This document shows, in pieces, positions 1 through 6,707 of a stretch of DNA of 9,171 bases (the first letter of the stretch is position 1; every line of letters begins with the position of its first letter). The notes under the pieces were generated by a model. The model saw only the letters and a list, made by a program, of their open reading frames with translations, was not told where the DNA came from and searched no databases. The translations under genes were made by a program, and so were the position numbers. This DNA comes from Candidatus Cloacimonadota bacterium (GTDB taxonomy: Bacteria; Cloacimonadota; Cloacimonadia; Cloacimonadales; TCS61), in contig JAUVIJ010000067.1 of the NCBI GenBank assembly GCA_030592835.1, forward strand, positions 1 through 9,171, written 5' to 3'.

Positions 1-8
1 CTCACTTC

Positions 9-22
9 AAATTTTAAAATTT
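9..22. repeat. Short AT-only palindrome just upstream of the EF-G start
   Basis: Positions 9-22 read AAATTTTAAAATTT, a perfect 14-base palindrome ending five bases before the EF-G start codon. No purine-rich Shine-Dalgarno site lies between it and the ATG at 27, so initiation would rely on an AT-rich, unstructured leader or on coupling to an upstream gene outside the window. The palindrome may be part of a promoter or may be chance in AT-rich DNA. The window edge prevents a decision. Confidence 0.3.
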
Positions 23-26
23 TAAT

Positions 27-2117
27 ATGCCAGCAGACCTATCTCACCTTCGTAATATAGGGATAATGGCCCATATTGATGCCGGTAAGACTACAACTAC
101 CGAAAGGATGTTGTTCTATACCGGCATTATTCATCGTATGGGCGAAGTCCACGACGGCAATACTGTAATGGACTGGATGGATCAGGAACGGGAAAGAGGT
201 ATAACCATAACTTCCGCTGTAACAACCTGTTTCTGGAAGAAAAAACAGATCAATATCATTGATACTCCCGGTCATGTTGATTTTACAGCAGAGGTAGAAA
301 GATCACTGAGGATATTGGATGGTGCTATTGGCATTTTCTGTGGAGTTGGCGGAGTAGAACCACAGTCGGAAACTGTCTGGCATCAGGCAGATCGCTACAA
401 CATCCCAAGGTTAGCATTTATTAATAAAATGGATCGGTCGGGAGCTGACTATGACCATGTTATTGATATGATTCATGATCGGCTGACCAAAAATGCCCTG
501 CCAATTAATCTGCCGATAGGTAAGGAAGAATCTTTGTCAGGGATAATCGACCTTATCTCCATGAAAGCCTGTTATTTCGATCAGGAAACACTGGGTGTAA
601 ATTACAGTTTCAGTAAGATCCCTGAAGATTATCAGCAGATAGCCGAGTCTAGTAGAATGGCATTGATAGAGCATTTGTCTGAATTCAATGATGAATTGCT
701 GGAAAAATTTCTCAACGAAGAGACCATTGAACAACAATTATTAGTCAGGGTTGTTCGGGAATCTACGATCAAACATCAATTCGTACCAATTCTTTGCGGA
801 TCATCCCTGAAAAATATCGGTGTACAACCTCTGATCGATGCAATTGCAGATTTTCTCCCTTCTCCTCTTGATGTTCCTTCTCCCTCAACTATAGATAAAT
901 CCACCGGGGAAAAAATCGTGATCAATCCTGACATAAATGCCGATTTTGCTGCTCTTGCTTTTAAAGTTCAGATCGATAAATATGTCGGAAAATTAATTTA
1001 TATCAGGGTATATTCCGGGCAGACGAAACGCAGTGGAACTATCTTGAATCAGACAAACAATAAGAAAGAAAGAATCTCCAGAATTCTTCAGATGCACTCC
1101 AACAAGAAAAAGGATATTGCTGTCCTTAAAGCAGGAGATATTGCAGCTATAGTCGGTCCTAAATTACTTCAGACCGGTGATACAATAACTTCCGAGAATT
1201 TAAAAGTACTGCTTGCTGATATAAATTTCCCTGATTCTGTGATTTCGATAGCAATAGAACCGCGAACGAAAGCGGATCAGGAAAATCTCGATACAGCTCT
1301 TAGGAAAATGGAAGAAGAAGATCCCACTTTTAGAGTAAGCCAGAACAAAGATACCGGGCAAACCCTGATCTCAGGAATGGGGGAATTACATTTAGAGGTC
1401 ATTGTCGATCGCCTGAGACGGGAATTTAATGTTCATGCCAATATTGGTAATCCTATGGTAGCTTACAAGGAAACCATCAATAATCAGGTTATTGGTGAAG
1501 GGGAATTCATTCGGGAACTGAGTGGTAAGGGTCATTTCGCTGTTGTCAAGTTCAGAGTTTCTCCCCTGAAACTGAAAGATCTCCCTCCGGGGAAGAAAAA
1601 CATTTTTATTACTTCTCTCTCTCATGAGGATATTCCCAGCGAATTCTGGCACGTAATCGAAGAAAGTGCACTGAACGCCTGCATGGACGGACCTCTGATC
1701 AGCTCACCTGTTGAAAAAGTAAAAATCGAGTTGATCTCCGGTAAATTCAACGAGGTTGATTCGAGCGAAACTTCTTTCAGTATCGCCACCTCGATAGCTA
1801 TAGGCAATGCACTTCGAAAAGCTGAAGCCACTATCATGGAACCTGTGATGCTGGTTAATGTAATTACCCCAGAAGAATTTACCGGGGATATTATCGGAGA
1901 CCTTAATTCTAAAAGAGGCAGGATCGATACAATCCGAAACAACAATAAAAAACAGGAGATCGTTGCGGAAGTTCCCATGAGTGAACTTTTTGGATATTCT
2001 ACCCGTTTGAGATCCATATCACAGGGACGAGCTATTTATACAATGGAGTTCCTCAAATATGAAAAAGTACCGAAGAATATCCAGGAAAGGATCCTGAAAA
2101 AAATTCGTGGTTTCTGA
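27..2117 (+). CDS. fusA: Elongation factor G, probable divergent paralogue (EF-G2-like)
   Basis: This is a translational GTPase of the EF-G family, which drives tRNA-mRNA translocation and/or ribosome splitting with RRF in the cytoplasm. Its 696 residues match normal EF-G length. The GTPase motifs are intact: G1 AHIDAGKT (15-22), G2 RGITI (57-61), G3 DTPGH (79-83), G4 NKMD (133-136) and a G5-like CGSSLKN (257-263). Domain II covers roughly 303-395, domain III 400-478, domain IV 480-600 and domain V 600-690, the last with the typical EVPMSELFGYSTRLRS. Domain IV is divergent: the usual GRGQYGHV is replaced by GKGHFAVV (500-507), and the tip reads GKFNEVDSSE (572-581) where E. coli has GSYHDVDSSE, so the tip His583 equivalent is Asn575. 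The gene lies beside prmC, not in a visible str operon with rpsL/rpsG/tuf. I infer a second EF-G specialised for recycling or a stress role, but a sole housekeeping copy is not excluded. The start has no Shine-Dalgarno site. Confidence 0.93.
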   Translation: MPADLSHLRNIGIMAHIDAGKTTTTERMLFYTGIIHRMGEVHDGNTVMDWMDQERERGITITSAVTTCFWKKKQINIIDTPGHVDFTAEVERSLRILDGAIGIFCGVGGVEPQSETVWHQADRYNIPRLAFINKMDRSGADYDHVIDMIHDRLTKNALPINLPIGKEESLSGIIDLISMKACYFDQETLGVNYSFSKIPEDYQQIAESSRMALIEHLSEFNDELLEKFLNEETIEQQLLVRVVRESTIKHQFVPILCGSSLKNIGVQPLIDAIADFLPSPLDVPSPSTIDKSTGEKIVINPDINADFAALAFKVQIDKYVGKLIYIRVYSGQTKRSGTILNQTNNKKERISRILQMHSNKKKDIAVLKAGDIAAIVGPKLLQTGDTITSENLKVLLADINFPDSVISIAIEPRTKADQENLDTALRKMEEEDPTFRVSQNKDTGQTLISGMGELHLEVIVDRLRREFNVHANIGNPMVAYKETINNQVIGEGEFIRELSGKGHFAVVKFRVSPLKLKDLPPGKKNIFITSLSHEDIPSEFWHVIEESALNACMDGPLISSPVEKVKIELISGKFNEVDSSETSFSIATSIAIGNALRKAEATIMEPVMLVNVITPEEFTGDIIGDLNSKRGRIDTIRNNNKKQEIVAEVPMSELFGYSTRLRSISQGRAIYTMEFLKYEKVPKNIQERILKKIRGF

Positions 2118-2135
2118 TCTCTCCACTGTTACTTA

Positions 2136-2978
2136 ATGAAGATCAAAGAAATTTTAAACTCTTCCCATAAGCTTTTATCCATAACTTATCCGGAAACCTA
2201 TCTACATCAAGTCGATCAGATCATTTCTTTTGTACTGAAACGAAGCCGATCTCAATTATACCTGCATCCGGAAATGATGATAAACTGTGAAAAAATATCT
2301 CAGATCGAGAATTATATCAAGAGAAGAATTCAAGGAGAACCCTTACAATATATCCTTGGTGAAACCGAGTTCTGTAATTGCCGGATAAAAGTAACTCCCC
2401 AGGTTTTAATTCCACGTCCTGAAACTGAGATCCTGGTAGAAAAGATCATTGCAGAAAACGAGAATCCCCATTCGATCCTCGACCTGGGAACCGGTTCCGG
2501 AGCAATCGCAATAGCTCTGGCAAAACACTTTCAGAACACCTCTATAACCGCTTCTGACATTTCCCCTGCTGCAATTTCTTTAACAACAGCTAACGCTAAG
2601 TTGAACAGGGTGAGTATAAATCCGCTAGTATCCGACCTGTTTGACCTGATTCGGGGTAAGTTTGACATCATCGTTTCTAATCCACCCTATATCAGTGAAA
2701 AAGATTATGAGCAATTATCTCGAGAAATCAAAGAACACGAACCGAAAGAAGCCTTATTTGCTGCTGGAAAGGGATTATATTTTTACGAAAAAATTCTGGA
2801 TCAGGCAGGTAAATATCTTAAAAGAGAGGGATCGATCTATTTCGAAATAGGTTATAATCTTGCAGATAAAATTAAAAAGGTTGCAAATAAAAATGGGTTT
2901 CAGGTATTAGAATTAATCCAGGATCTCAATAAAATAGACAGAATTATGAAAATAGGGAAAATATGGAAAAATTCATAA
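2136..2978 (+). CDS. prmC: Peptide chain release factor N5-glutamine methyltransferase (PrmC/HemK)
   Basis: PrmC uses S-adenosylmethionine to methylate the glutamine of the GGQ motif in release factors RF1 and RF2, raising termination efficiency. The 280 residues match the family length. A helical N-terminal substrate-binding domain (about 1-85) is followed by the RPETE segment (94-98), the SAM-binding motif DLGTGSG (116-122), an acidic residue after the second strand (ASDIS, Asp141) and the catalytic NPPY (182-185), which holds the substrate glutamine. PrmC often sits next to prfA (RF1), but here the upstream neighbour is an EF-G paralogue 18 bases away. The 3' end overlaps murA by 16 bases, so the two are probably translationally coupled. 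No Shine-Dalgarno site precedes the ATG, which fits reinitiation after the EF-G stop codon. HemK-type assignment is secure. Methylation of another GGQ-like protein cannot be excluded from sequence. Confidence 0.95.
   Translation: MKIKEILNSSHKLLSITYPETYLHQVDQIISFVLKRSRSQLYLHPEMMINCEKISQIENYIKRRIQGEPLQYILGETEFCNCRIKVTPQVLIPRPETEILVEKIIAENENPHSILDLGTGSGAIAIALAKHFQNTSITASDISPAAISLTTANAKLNRVSINPLVSDLFDLIRGKFDIIVSNPPYISEKDYEQLSREIKEHEPKEALFAAGKGLYFYEKILDQAGKYLKREGSIYFEIGYNLADKIKKVANKNGFQVLELIQDLNKIDRIMKIGKIWKNS
2954..2958 (+). promoter_or_regulatory. murA ribosome binding site inside the end of prmC
   Basis: AGGGA at 2954-2958 lies four bases before the murA ATG (2963), within the last codons of prmC. 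It supports this start, which also gives the canonical MurA N-terminus (MEKFIINGG). Ribosomes terminating on prmC would finish 16 bases inside murA, so coupled translation is likely. Confidence 0.6.
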
Positions 2979-4216
2979 TCAATGGCGGCAATAAACTCAA
3001 TGGGTTTGTGCGGATCAGTGGAGCAAAAAACGCAATTCTACCAATAATGGCTGCATCTCTTCTTGCAGAAGGAAAATCGGTTTTAGAGAATGTTCCCCAA
3101 CTGAATGATATTAAGATGATGGCTCATCTTCTTCGCATTATCGGTGCACGTGTCGATTTTAATAATGATGTTATGGAAATCGATTCGACCCATTGCAGTT
3201 TCTGTGAAGCACCTTATGAACTGGTCAGCAAGATGAGAGCTTCGATATATGTGTTGGGACCGCTACTGGCAAGGTTTGGAGAAGCCAAAGTATCATTTCC
3301 CGGAGGTTGTGCAATTGGCACAAGACCTGTAGATCTACATCTGCAGGCTATGGAAGCTCTGGGTACAGAAATCAGGATTGAACATGGTTATATTTCAGCT
3401 CGCAGTTCTGGTTTAAAAGGGAACAAAATCGATTTCAAGATATCCAGTGTTGGTGCATCTGCAAATGCTTTAATGGCTGCAGTTATAGCTAAAGGGAAGA
3501 CCGTAATCGAAAATGCTGCATTGGAACCCGAGATCGGAAGTTTGATCGAATTTCTCAATTTGATGGGAGCACGAATTTCAGGTAAGGATACTCGCAGGCT
3601 TGTGATCGAGGGAGTTGCAAAACTGGAACCTGTCAGAATGAAAATGATTCCGGACAGGATCGAGACCGGGACATTTTTGGCTGCTGCTGTCATCACCGGA
3701 AGTGATATCACTATTGAGAATTGTAATCCCGATCATATTAAAGTACCGATAAATGTTCTGAAGAAAATCGGTTGTAGGATCGATACCGGATCTGATCTGA
3801 TCAAGATCAAATCTCCGAAACAGATCAAACCAACTACGATCAGAACTTTGCCTTATCCGGAATTTCCCACCGATCTGCAGGCTCAATTCACTGCTATGTT
3901 ATCTCTGGCTGATGGTGAAAGCCGGATCGAAGAGAATATATTCCCCGATAGATTCATGCATGTTGCCGAATTGAATCGTCTGGATGCCGATATCGGTGTT
4001 ATCAACAACTCTGCTGTTATCAGATGTGTAAAAAAATTGAGTGGAGCTCCGGTCATGGCCACCGATCTTCGAGCCAGCGCTGCTCTGGTCCTTGCCGGTT
4101 TAGCTGCTCAGGGTTATACTGAAATCTCCAGGATATATCACATCGACCGCGGTTATGATCACATAGAACAAAAACTGCAAAAGTTAGGTGCGGATATAAG
4201 AAGGATAAAAGGCTGA
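2963..4216 (+). CDS. murA: UDP-N-acetylglucosamine 1-carboxyvinyltransferase (MurA)
   Basis: MurA transfers enolpyruvate from phosphoenolpyruvate to the 3-OH of UDP-GlcNAc, the first committed cytoplasmic step of peptidoglycan synthesis. The 417 residues match the normal length, and the two-domain EPSP-synthase fold is complete. Key residues are in place: Lys22 and Asn23 in SGAKNA, Arg92 in KMRAS, catalytic Cys116 in GGCAIGTRP (E. coli Cys115) with Arg121, Asp304 in PTDLQAQ (E. coli Asp305) and Arg396 in DRGYDH (E. coli Arg397). Because the active-site cysteine is retained, the enzyme should be of the fosfomycin-sensitive type, unlike the Cys-to-Asp variants of some bacteria. It overlaps prmC by 16 bases and is followed by mnmA after two bases. 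It shares the substrate UDP-GlcNAc with the epimerase encoded two genes downstream. Confidence 0.97.
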   Translation: MEKFIINGGNKLNGFVRISGAKNAILPIMAASLLAEGKSVLENVPQLNDIKMMAHLLRIIGARVDFNNDVMEIDSTHCSFCEAPYELVSKMRASIYVLGPLLARFGEAKVSFPGGCAIGTRPVDLHLQAMEALGTEIRIEHGYISARSSGLKGNKIDFKISSVGASANALMAAVIAKGKTVIENAALEPEIGSLIEFLNLMGARISGKDTRRLVIEGVAKLEPVRMKMIPDRIETGTFLAAAVITGSDITIENCNPDHIKVPINVLKKIGCRIDTGSDLIKIKSPKQIKPTTIRTLPYPEFPTDLQAQFTAMLSLADGESRIEENIFPDRFMHVAELNRLDADIGVINNSAVIRCVKKLSGAPVMATDLRASAALVLAGLAAQGYTEISRIYHIDRGYDHIEQKLQKLGADIRRIKG

Positions 4217-4218
4217 TC

Positions 4219-5265
4219 ATGAAGATTGCTGTAGCTCTAAGTGGTGGTGTAGATAGCACTGCTGCTGCAGTGGAATTACTTGATCAGGGTCTTTCTTTAT
4301 TCGGAGTTACCATGAAGCATTACGATCCTTCAAAATACGGTTTTGCACCCGGTGAAGGTATCGATGCCGATATAAAAGATGCAAAAGAAGTTTGTGATCA
4401 ACTGGGGATCCGACATCATGTAATTGATCTCCGGTCAGAATTCAACAATATTATAAATTATTTGATCGATGAATATAGTTGCGGCAAGACTCCTAATCCC
4501 TGCACATTATGCAATCCCACGATCAAATGGGGTGCTTTACTGGAAAAAAGTCTAGAGCTGGGAGCAGAAAAAATCGCTACCGGACATTATGTCGATTTAA
4601 GAAATATCGATGGTTCTTACCAGATCCATAGAGCGAAAGACTATGCTAAAGACCAAACTTACATGCTTTGGCAGCTTAGTCAGAAACAACTTGCTCATAC
4701 TCTTTTTCCGAATTCCAAAAGAACTAAACAGGAGATCAGAAAACTTACACGAAATCTTAATCTGCCTGTTCATGACAAAGATGACAGTCAGGAAATATGT
4801 TTTATCAAGGGTCAATATCAGACATTTCTTGATCGAAATATTGATTTTGAAGAAGGTGATATCATCTTCAGAGACGGCAAAAAGATAGGCACTCATAAAG
4901 GACTCCACAACTATACAATTGGACAGAGAAAAGGATTGAATTTGCCCTGGACATCTGCCCTGTATGTCTCAGAAATCGATCCTTTCAATAACACGATCAG
5001 AGTAACCGATGATCAAAATGATCTGATGCAGAAGAAATTCAAAATCCACACCTTAAACTGGATAGAAGGAAAACCTCCCGAAAATTTCGCCGATATATCG
5101 GTTCAAATACGATACAACAGTCATCCCCAACCTTTAAAAAAACTGGTTCTTTTGGAAGATACAGGTTCAGTAATCCTGAAAAATCCCGTAAGAGCTGTAA
5201 CTCCGGGTCAATCAGCGGTTTTTTACAGAGAAGACCGTTTACTCGGAGGTGGAATAATACAATAA
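4219..5265 (+). CDS. mnmA: tRNA-specific 2-thiouridylase MnmA
   Basis: MnmA adenylates and thiolates C2 of uridine 34 in tRNAs for Lys, Glu and Gln, which improves decoding of A/G-ending codons. The 348 residues show the ATP-pyrophosphatase P-loop SGGVDS (8-13), TPNPCTLCN (91-99), TGHY (121-124), KDQTYML (144-150), SQEICF (190-195) and the C-terminal HNYTIGQRKGL (230-240). Cys98 and Cys194 align with the E. coli cysteines 102 and 199. Cys95 stands where E. coli MnmA has an aspartate (NPDILC), giving a CxxC plus a third cysteine. A three-cysteine set suits an iron-sulfur cluster and hints at a cluster-dependent, rather than persulfide-relay, thiolation (inference). AAGG at 4209-4212 is a suitable ribosome binding site, and the ATG falls two bases after the murA stop codon. 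wecB follows after 13 bases. Confidence 0.96.
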   Translation: MKIAVALSGGVDSTAAAVELLDQGLSLFGVTMKHYDPSKYGFAPGEGIDADIKDAKEVCDQLGIRHHVIDLRSEFNNIINYLIDEYSCGKTPNPCTLCNPTIKWGALLEKSLELGAEKIATGHYVDLRNIDGSYQIHRAKDYAKDQTYMLWQLSQKQLAHTLFPNSKRTKQEIRKLTRNLNLPVHDKDDSQEICFIKGQYQTFLDRNIDFEEGDIIFRDGKKIGTHKGLHNYTIGQRKGLNLPWTSALYVSEIDPFNNTIRVTDDQNDLMQKKFKIHTLNWIEGKPPENFADISVQIRYNSHPQPLKKLVLLEDTGSVILKNPVRAVTPGQSAVFYREDRLLGGGIIQ

Positions 5266-5278
5266 TACAGGATCAATT

Positions 5279-6376
5279 ATGCAAAAAATACATTTAATTG
5301 TTGGAGCCAGACCGAATTTTATGAAGATGGCTCCTCTTTACCGGGAATTCAGTAAATATCCAGAGATGTTTTCCCTGAAATTTGTCCATACGGGACAGCA
5401 TTATGATGAGAGAATGAGTAAATTCTTTTTTGATGATCTGCAATTACCCAAACCGGATGCATACCTGGAAGTTGGTTCAGGAACCCATGGTGTACAGACA
5501 GCGAGGGTAATGGAAAGATATGAGAAAATCCTGCAGAGCGATGATCCTGATCTTGTTATCGTTGCTGGTGATGTCAACAGCACTCTTGCCTGTGCCATTG
5601 ATGCAGCAAAATTTCATATTCCGGTAGCTCATCTCGAAGCCGGATTACGAAGTTACGACAGGACAATGCCGGAAGAGATCAACCGGTTACTTACCGATGC
5701 TATTTCCGATTATCTGTTAACTCCTTCGCGAGATGCTGATGAAAACCTGATCAGGGAAGGTGTCGAGAAGAAAAAGATCCATTTCGTGGGAAATATCATG
5801 ATAGACAGCCTTGTTTCTCATCTTAACCGGGCAGATGAATCTCAAATTCTCAATAAAATAAAACTCAAGAAAAAAGAATATGCCTTAATTACTTTGCATA
5901 GACCATCCAATGTAGACATTAAAGAGAATTTTGCAGCGATTCTGAAGGCTTTTTCAGAAATAGCAGATCGGATTAAACTTGTGTTCCCGATTCACCCCAG
6001 GACGGAAAAACAACTTACTCGATTCGGATTGGATAAATTGGTCAAAAGTATTAAGAACCTTCATCTTACCAAACCGGTCGGTTATTATGATTTCATTAAA
6101 TTGCAGAAAGAATCATTATTTGTCTTAACCGATTCCGGCGGAATTCAGGAAGAGACCACTTATTTCAGGATCCCCTGTCTTACACTCAGAAAAAATACTG
6201 AAAGACCGGTAACAATCACGGAAGGCACCAATATGCTGGTAGAATTAACAACTCCTGCAATCGTCGATGCAACTACAGGTATTCTGAATGGTAATATAAA
6301 AAGGGGTTCTATCCCAAAATTCTGGGATGGAAAGACTGCTGAGCGAATAGTAGAAATATTTCGAAAGAAGATATAA
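5279..6376 (+). CDS. wecB: UDP-N-acetylglucosamine 2-epimerase, non-hydrolysing (WecB/MnaA type)
   Basis: This enzyme interconverts UDP-GlcNAc and UDP-ManNAc, supplying ManNAc-derived sugars for surface polysaccharide, glycan or teichoic-acid-like polymers. The 365 residues match the family. The GT-B-like fold carries GARPNFMK (9-16), HTGQHYD (37-43), AGDVNST (96-102), HLEAGLRS (118-125), MPEEINR (130-136), GNIMIDS (171-177), LHRPSN (206-211), PIHPRT (237-242), DSGGIQEE (285-292) and RKNTERP (304-310). Asp98, Glu120, the acidic pair Glu132/133 and His207 correspond to the catalytic set known for E. coli WecB. Absence of a fused kinase domain and the motif set favour the non-hydrolysing class over hydrolysing NeuC/GNE. 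AGGAT at 5269-5273 precedes the start. The usual partner UDP-ManNAc dehydrogenase (WecC) is not adjacent, so the fate of the product is unknown. It is the last gene of the first operon. Confidence 0.95.
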   Translation: MQKIHLIVGARPNFMKMAPLYREFSKYPEMFSLKFVHTGQHYDERMSKFFFDDLQLPKPDAYLEVGSGTHGVQTARVMERYEKILQSDDPDLVIVAGDVNSTLACAIDAAKFHIPVAHLEAGLRSYDRTMPEEINRLLTDAISDYLLTPSRDADENLIREGVEKKKIHFVGNIMIDSLVSHLNRADESQILNKIKLKKKEYALITLHRPSNVDIKENFAAILKAFSEIADRIKLVFPIHPRTEKQLTRFGLDKLVKSIKNLHLTKPVGYYDFIKLQKESLFVLTDSGGIQEETTYFRIPCLTLRKNTERPVTITEGTNMLVELTTPAIVDATTGILNGNIKRGSIPKFWDGKTAERIVEIFRKKI

Positions 6377-6475
6377 ATCCGGTTTTTCTATTCTCCTTTC
6401 AACCGTTATCCTTTTCCTTAATACCTTTGTGACCACAGAAAACATCTGACATCCGAAAATTCATATTATTTTCTC

Positions 6476-6505
6476 TTTACGAATTTTAGATGAATAAAGT
6501 ATTAT
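6476..6505 (+). promoter_or_regulatory. Possible sigma-70-like promoter of the DUF4954 unit
   Basis: TTTACG (6476-6481) and TATTAT (6500-6505) resemble -35 and -10 boxes separated by 18 bases, matching the consensus at four and five of six positions. Transcription would begin near 6512, just where the outer arm of the inverted repeat starts, giving a structured leader of about 195 bases. In AT-rich DNA such matches are common, and the promoter consensus of this lineage is unknown, so this is tentative. Confidence 0.3.
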
Positions 6506-6512
6506 GAAATGG

Positions 6513-6691
6513 TAAATTAATGAGTTCTGCATAATTAGGTATTTTCTGACCTCACCTTCAGTCTTTGTCCGGATTTATCGGAACTATACGACTTGAGCGC
6601 AGGCTGAGGAATGAGGTTGGTTCGGGAAAATAAGGAAAACAGGAATTTTTTTGAAATTAAACAATTTTGCAGAACCCTCAATGGTAATTTA
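6513..6691 (+). repeat. Nested imperfect inverted repeat; candidate structured 5' leader
   Basis: Several segments pair in the correct nested order. From outside to inside: 6513-6519 with 6685-6691 (TAAATTA/TAATTTA), 6521-6524 with 6677-6680, 6525-6531 with 6668-6674 (TTCTGCA/TGCAGAA), 6533-6536 with 6663-6666, 6546-6554 with 6612-6620 (CTGACCTCA/TGAGGTTGG, two wobbles) and 6556-6564 with 6601-6609 (CTTCAGTCT/AGGCTGAGG, two wobbles). A small apical hairpin TCCG/CGGA sits at 6568-6582. TATTTTC (6540-6546) can also pair with GAAAATA (6626-6632). The 3' side has an unpaired A-rich and T-rich segment of about 30 bases. The structure ends six bases before the ribosome binding site of the downstream gene. 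It may be a regulatory leader RNA or a relic of a small MITE-like element. I do not recognise it as a known riboswitch class. Confidence 0.45.
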
Positions 6692-6696
6692 ATTAT

Positions 6697-6701
6697 AGGA
6701 G
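6697..6701 (+). promoter_or_regulatory. Strong ribosome binding site of the DUF4954 gene
   Basis: AGGAG at 6697-6701 is followed by a six-base spacer and ATG at 6708. It is the best Shine-Dalgarno match in the window and fixes the start of the 734-codon gene. It lies just outside the 3' arm of the upstream inverted repeat, so leader folding could influence access to it. Confidence 0.75.
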
Positions 6702-6707
6702 TATAAT

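Larger units (their letters stand above)
6377..6707. other. Gene-free intergenic stretch separating the two transcription units
   Basis: These 331 bases contain no credible coding region. The only open frames are short antisense ones with low-complexity translations and no ribosome binding site. The first part (6377-6475) is pyrimidine-rich on the + strand. It offers only a weak candidate terminator after wecB: CGGTT at 6380-6384 could pair with AACCG at 6401-6405 around a 16-base loop, without a good T-run. The second half holds a possible promoter (6476-6505), a long nested inverted repeat (6513-6691) and a clear ribosome binding site (6697-6701). Confidence 0.75.

Noticed and set aside
1622..2017. 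Antisense open frame of 131 codons within the EF-G gene
   Set aside because: It lies fully opposite a conserved coding region whose sense frame is unmistakable. Its translation has the hydrophobic, Ser/Ile-rich look of a shadow frame.
3308..3313. Check for a fosfomycin-resistant MurA (Cys to Asp)
   Set aside because: Residue 116 is encoded as cysteine within GGCAIGT, the sensitive form.
6311..6328. Perfect six-base hairpin ATCCCA/TGGGAT near the end of wecB
   Set aside because: It lies within coding sequence for the family-typical IPKFWDG segment and is not followed by a T-run, so it is not a good terminator.
6380..6405. CGGTT/AACCG as the wecB terminator
   Set aside because: The stem is only five pairs with a 16-base loop and lacks a proper T-tract. 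I mention it only as a weak candidate in the intergenic entry.
6702..6707. TATAAT directly before the DUF4954 start codon, looking like a perfect -10 box
   Set aside because: It fills the spacer between AGGAG and the ATG. A promoter here would start transcription inside the gene, and no -35 box is suitably placed. It is most likely a chance AT-rich spacer.
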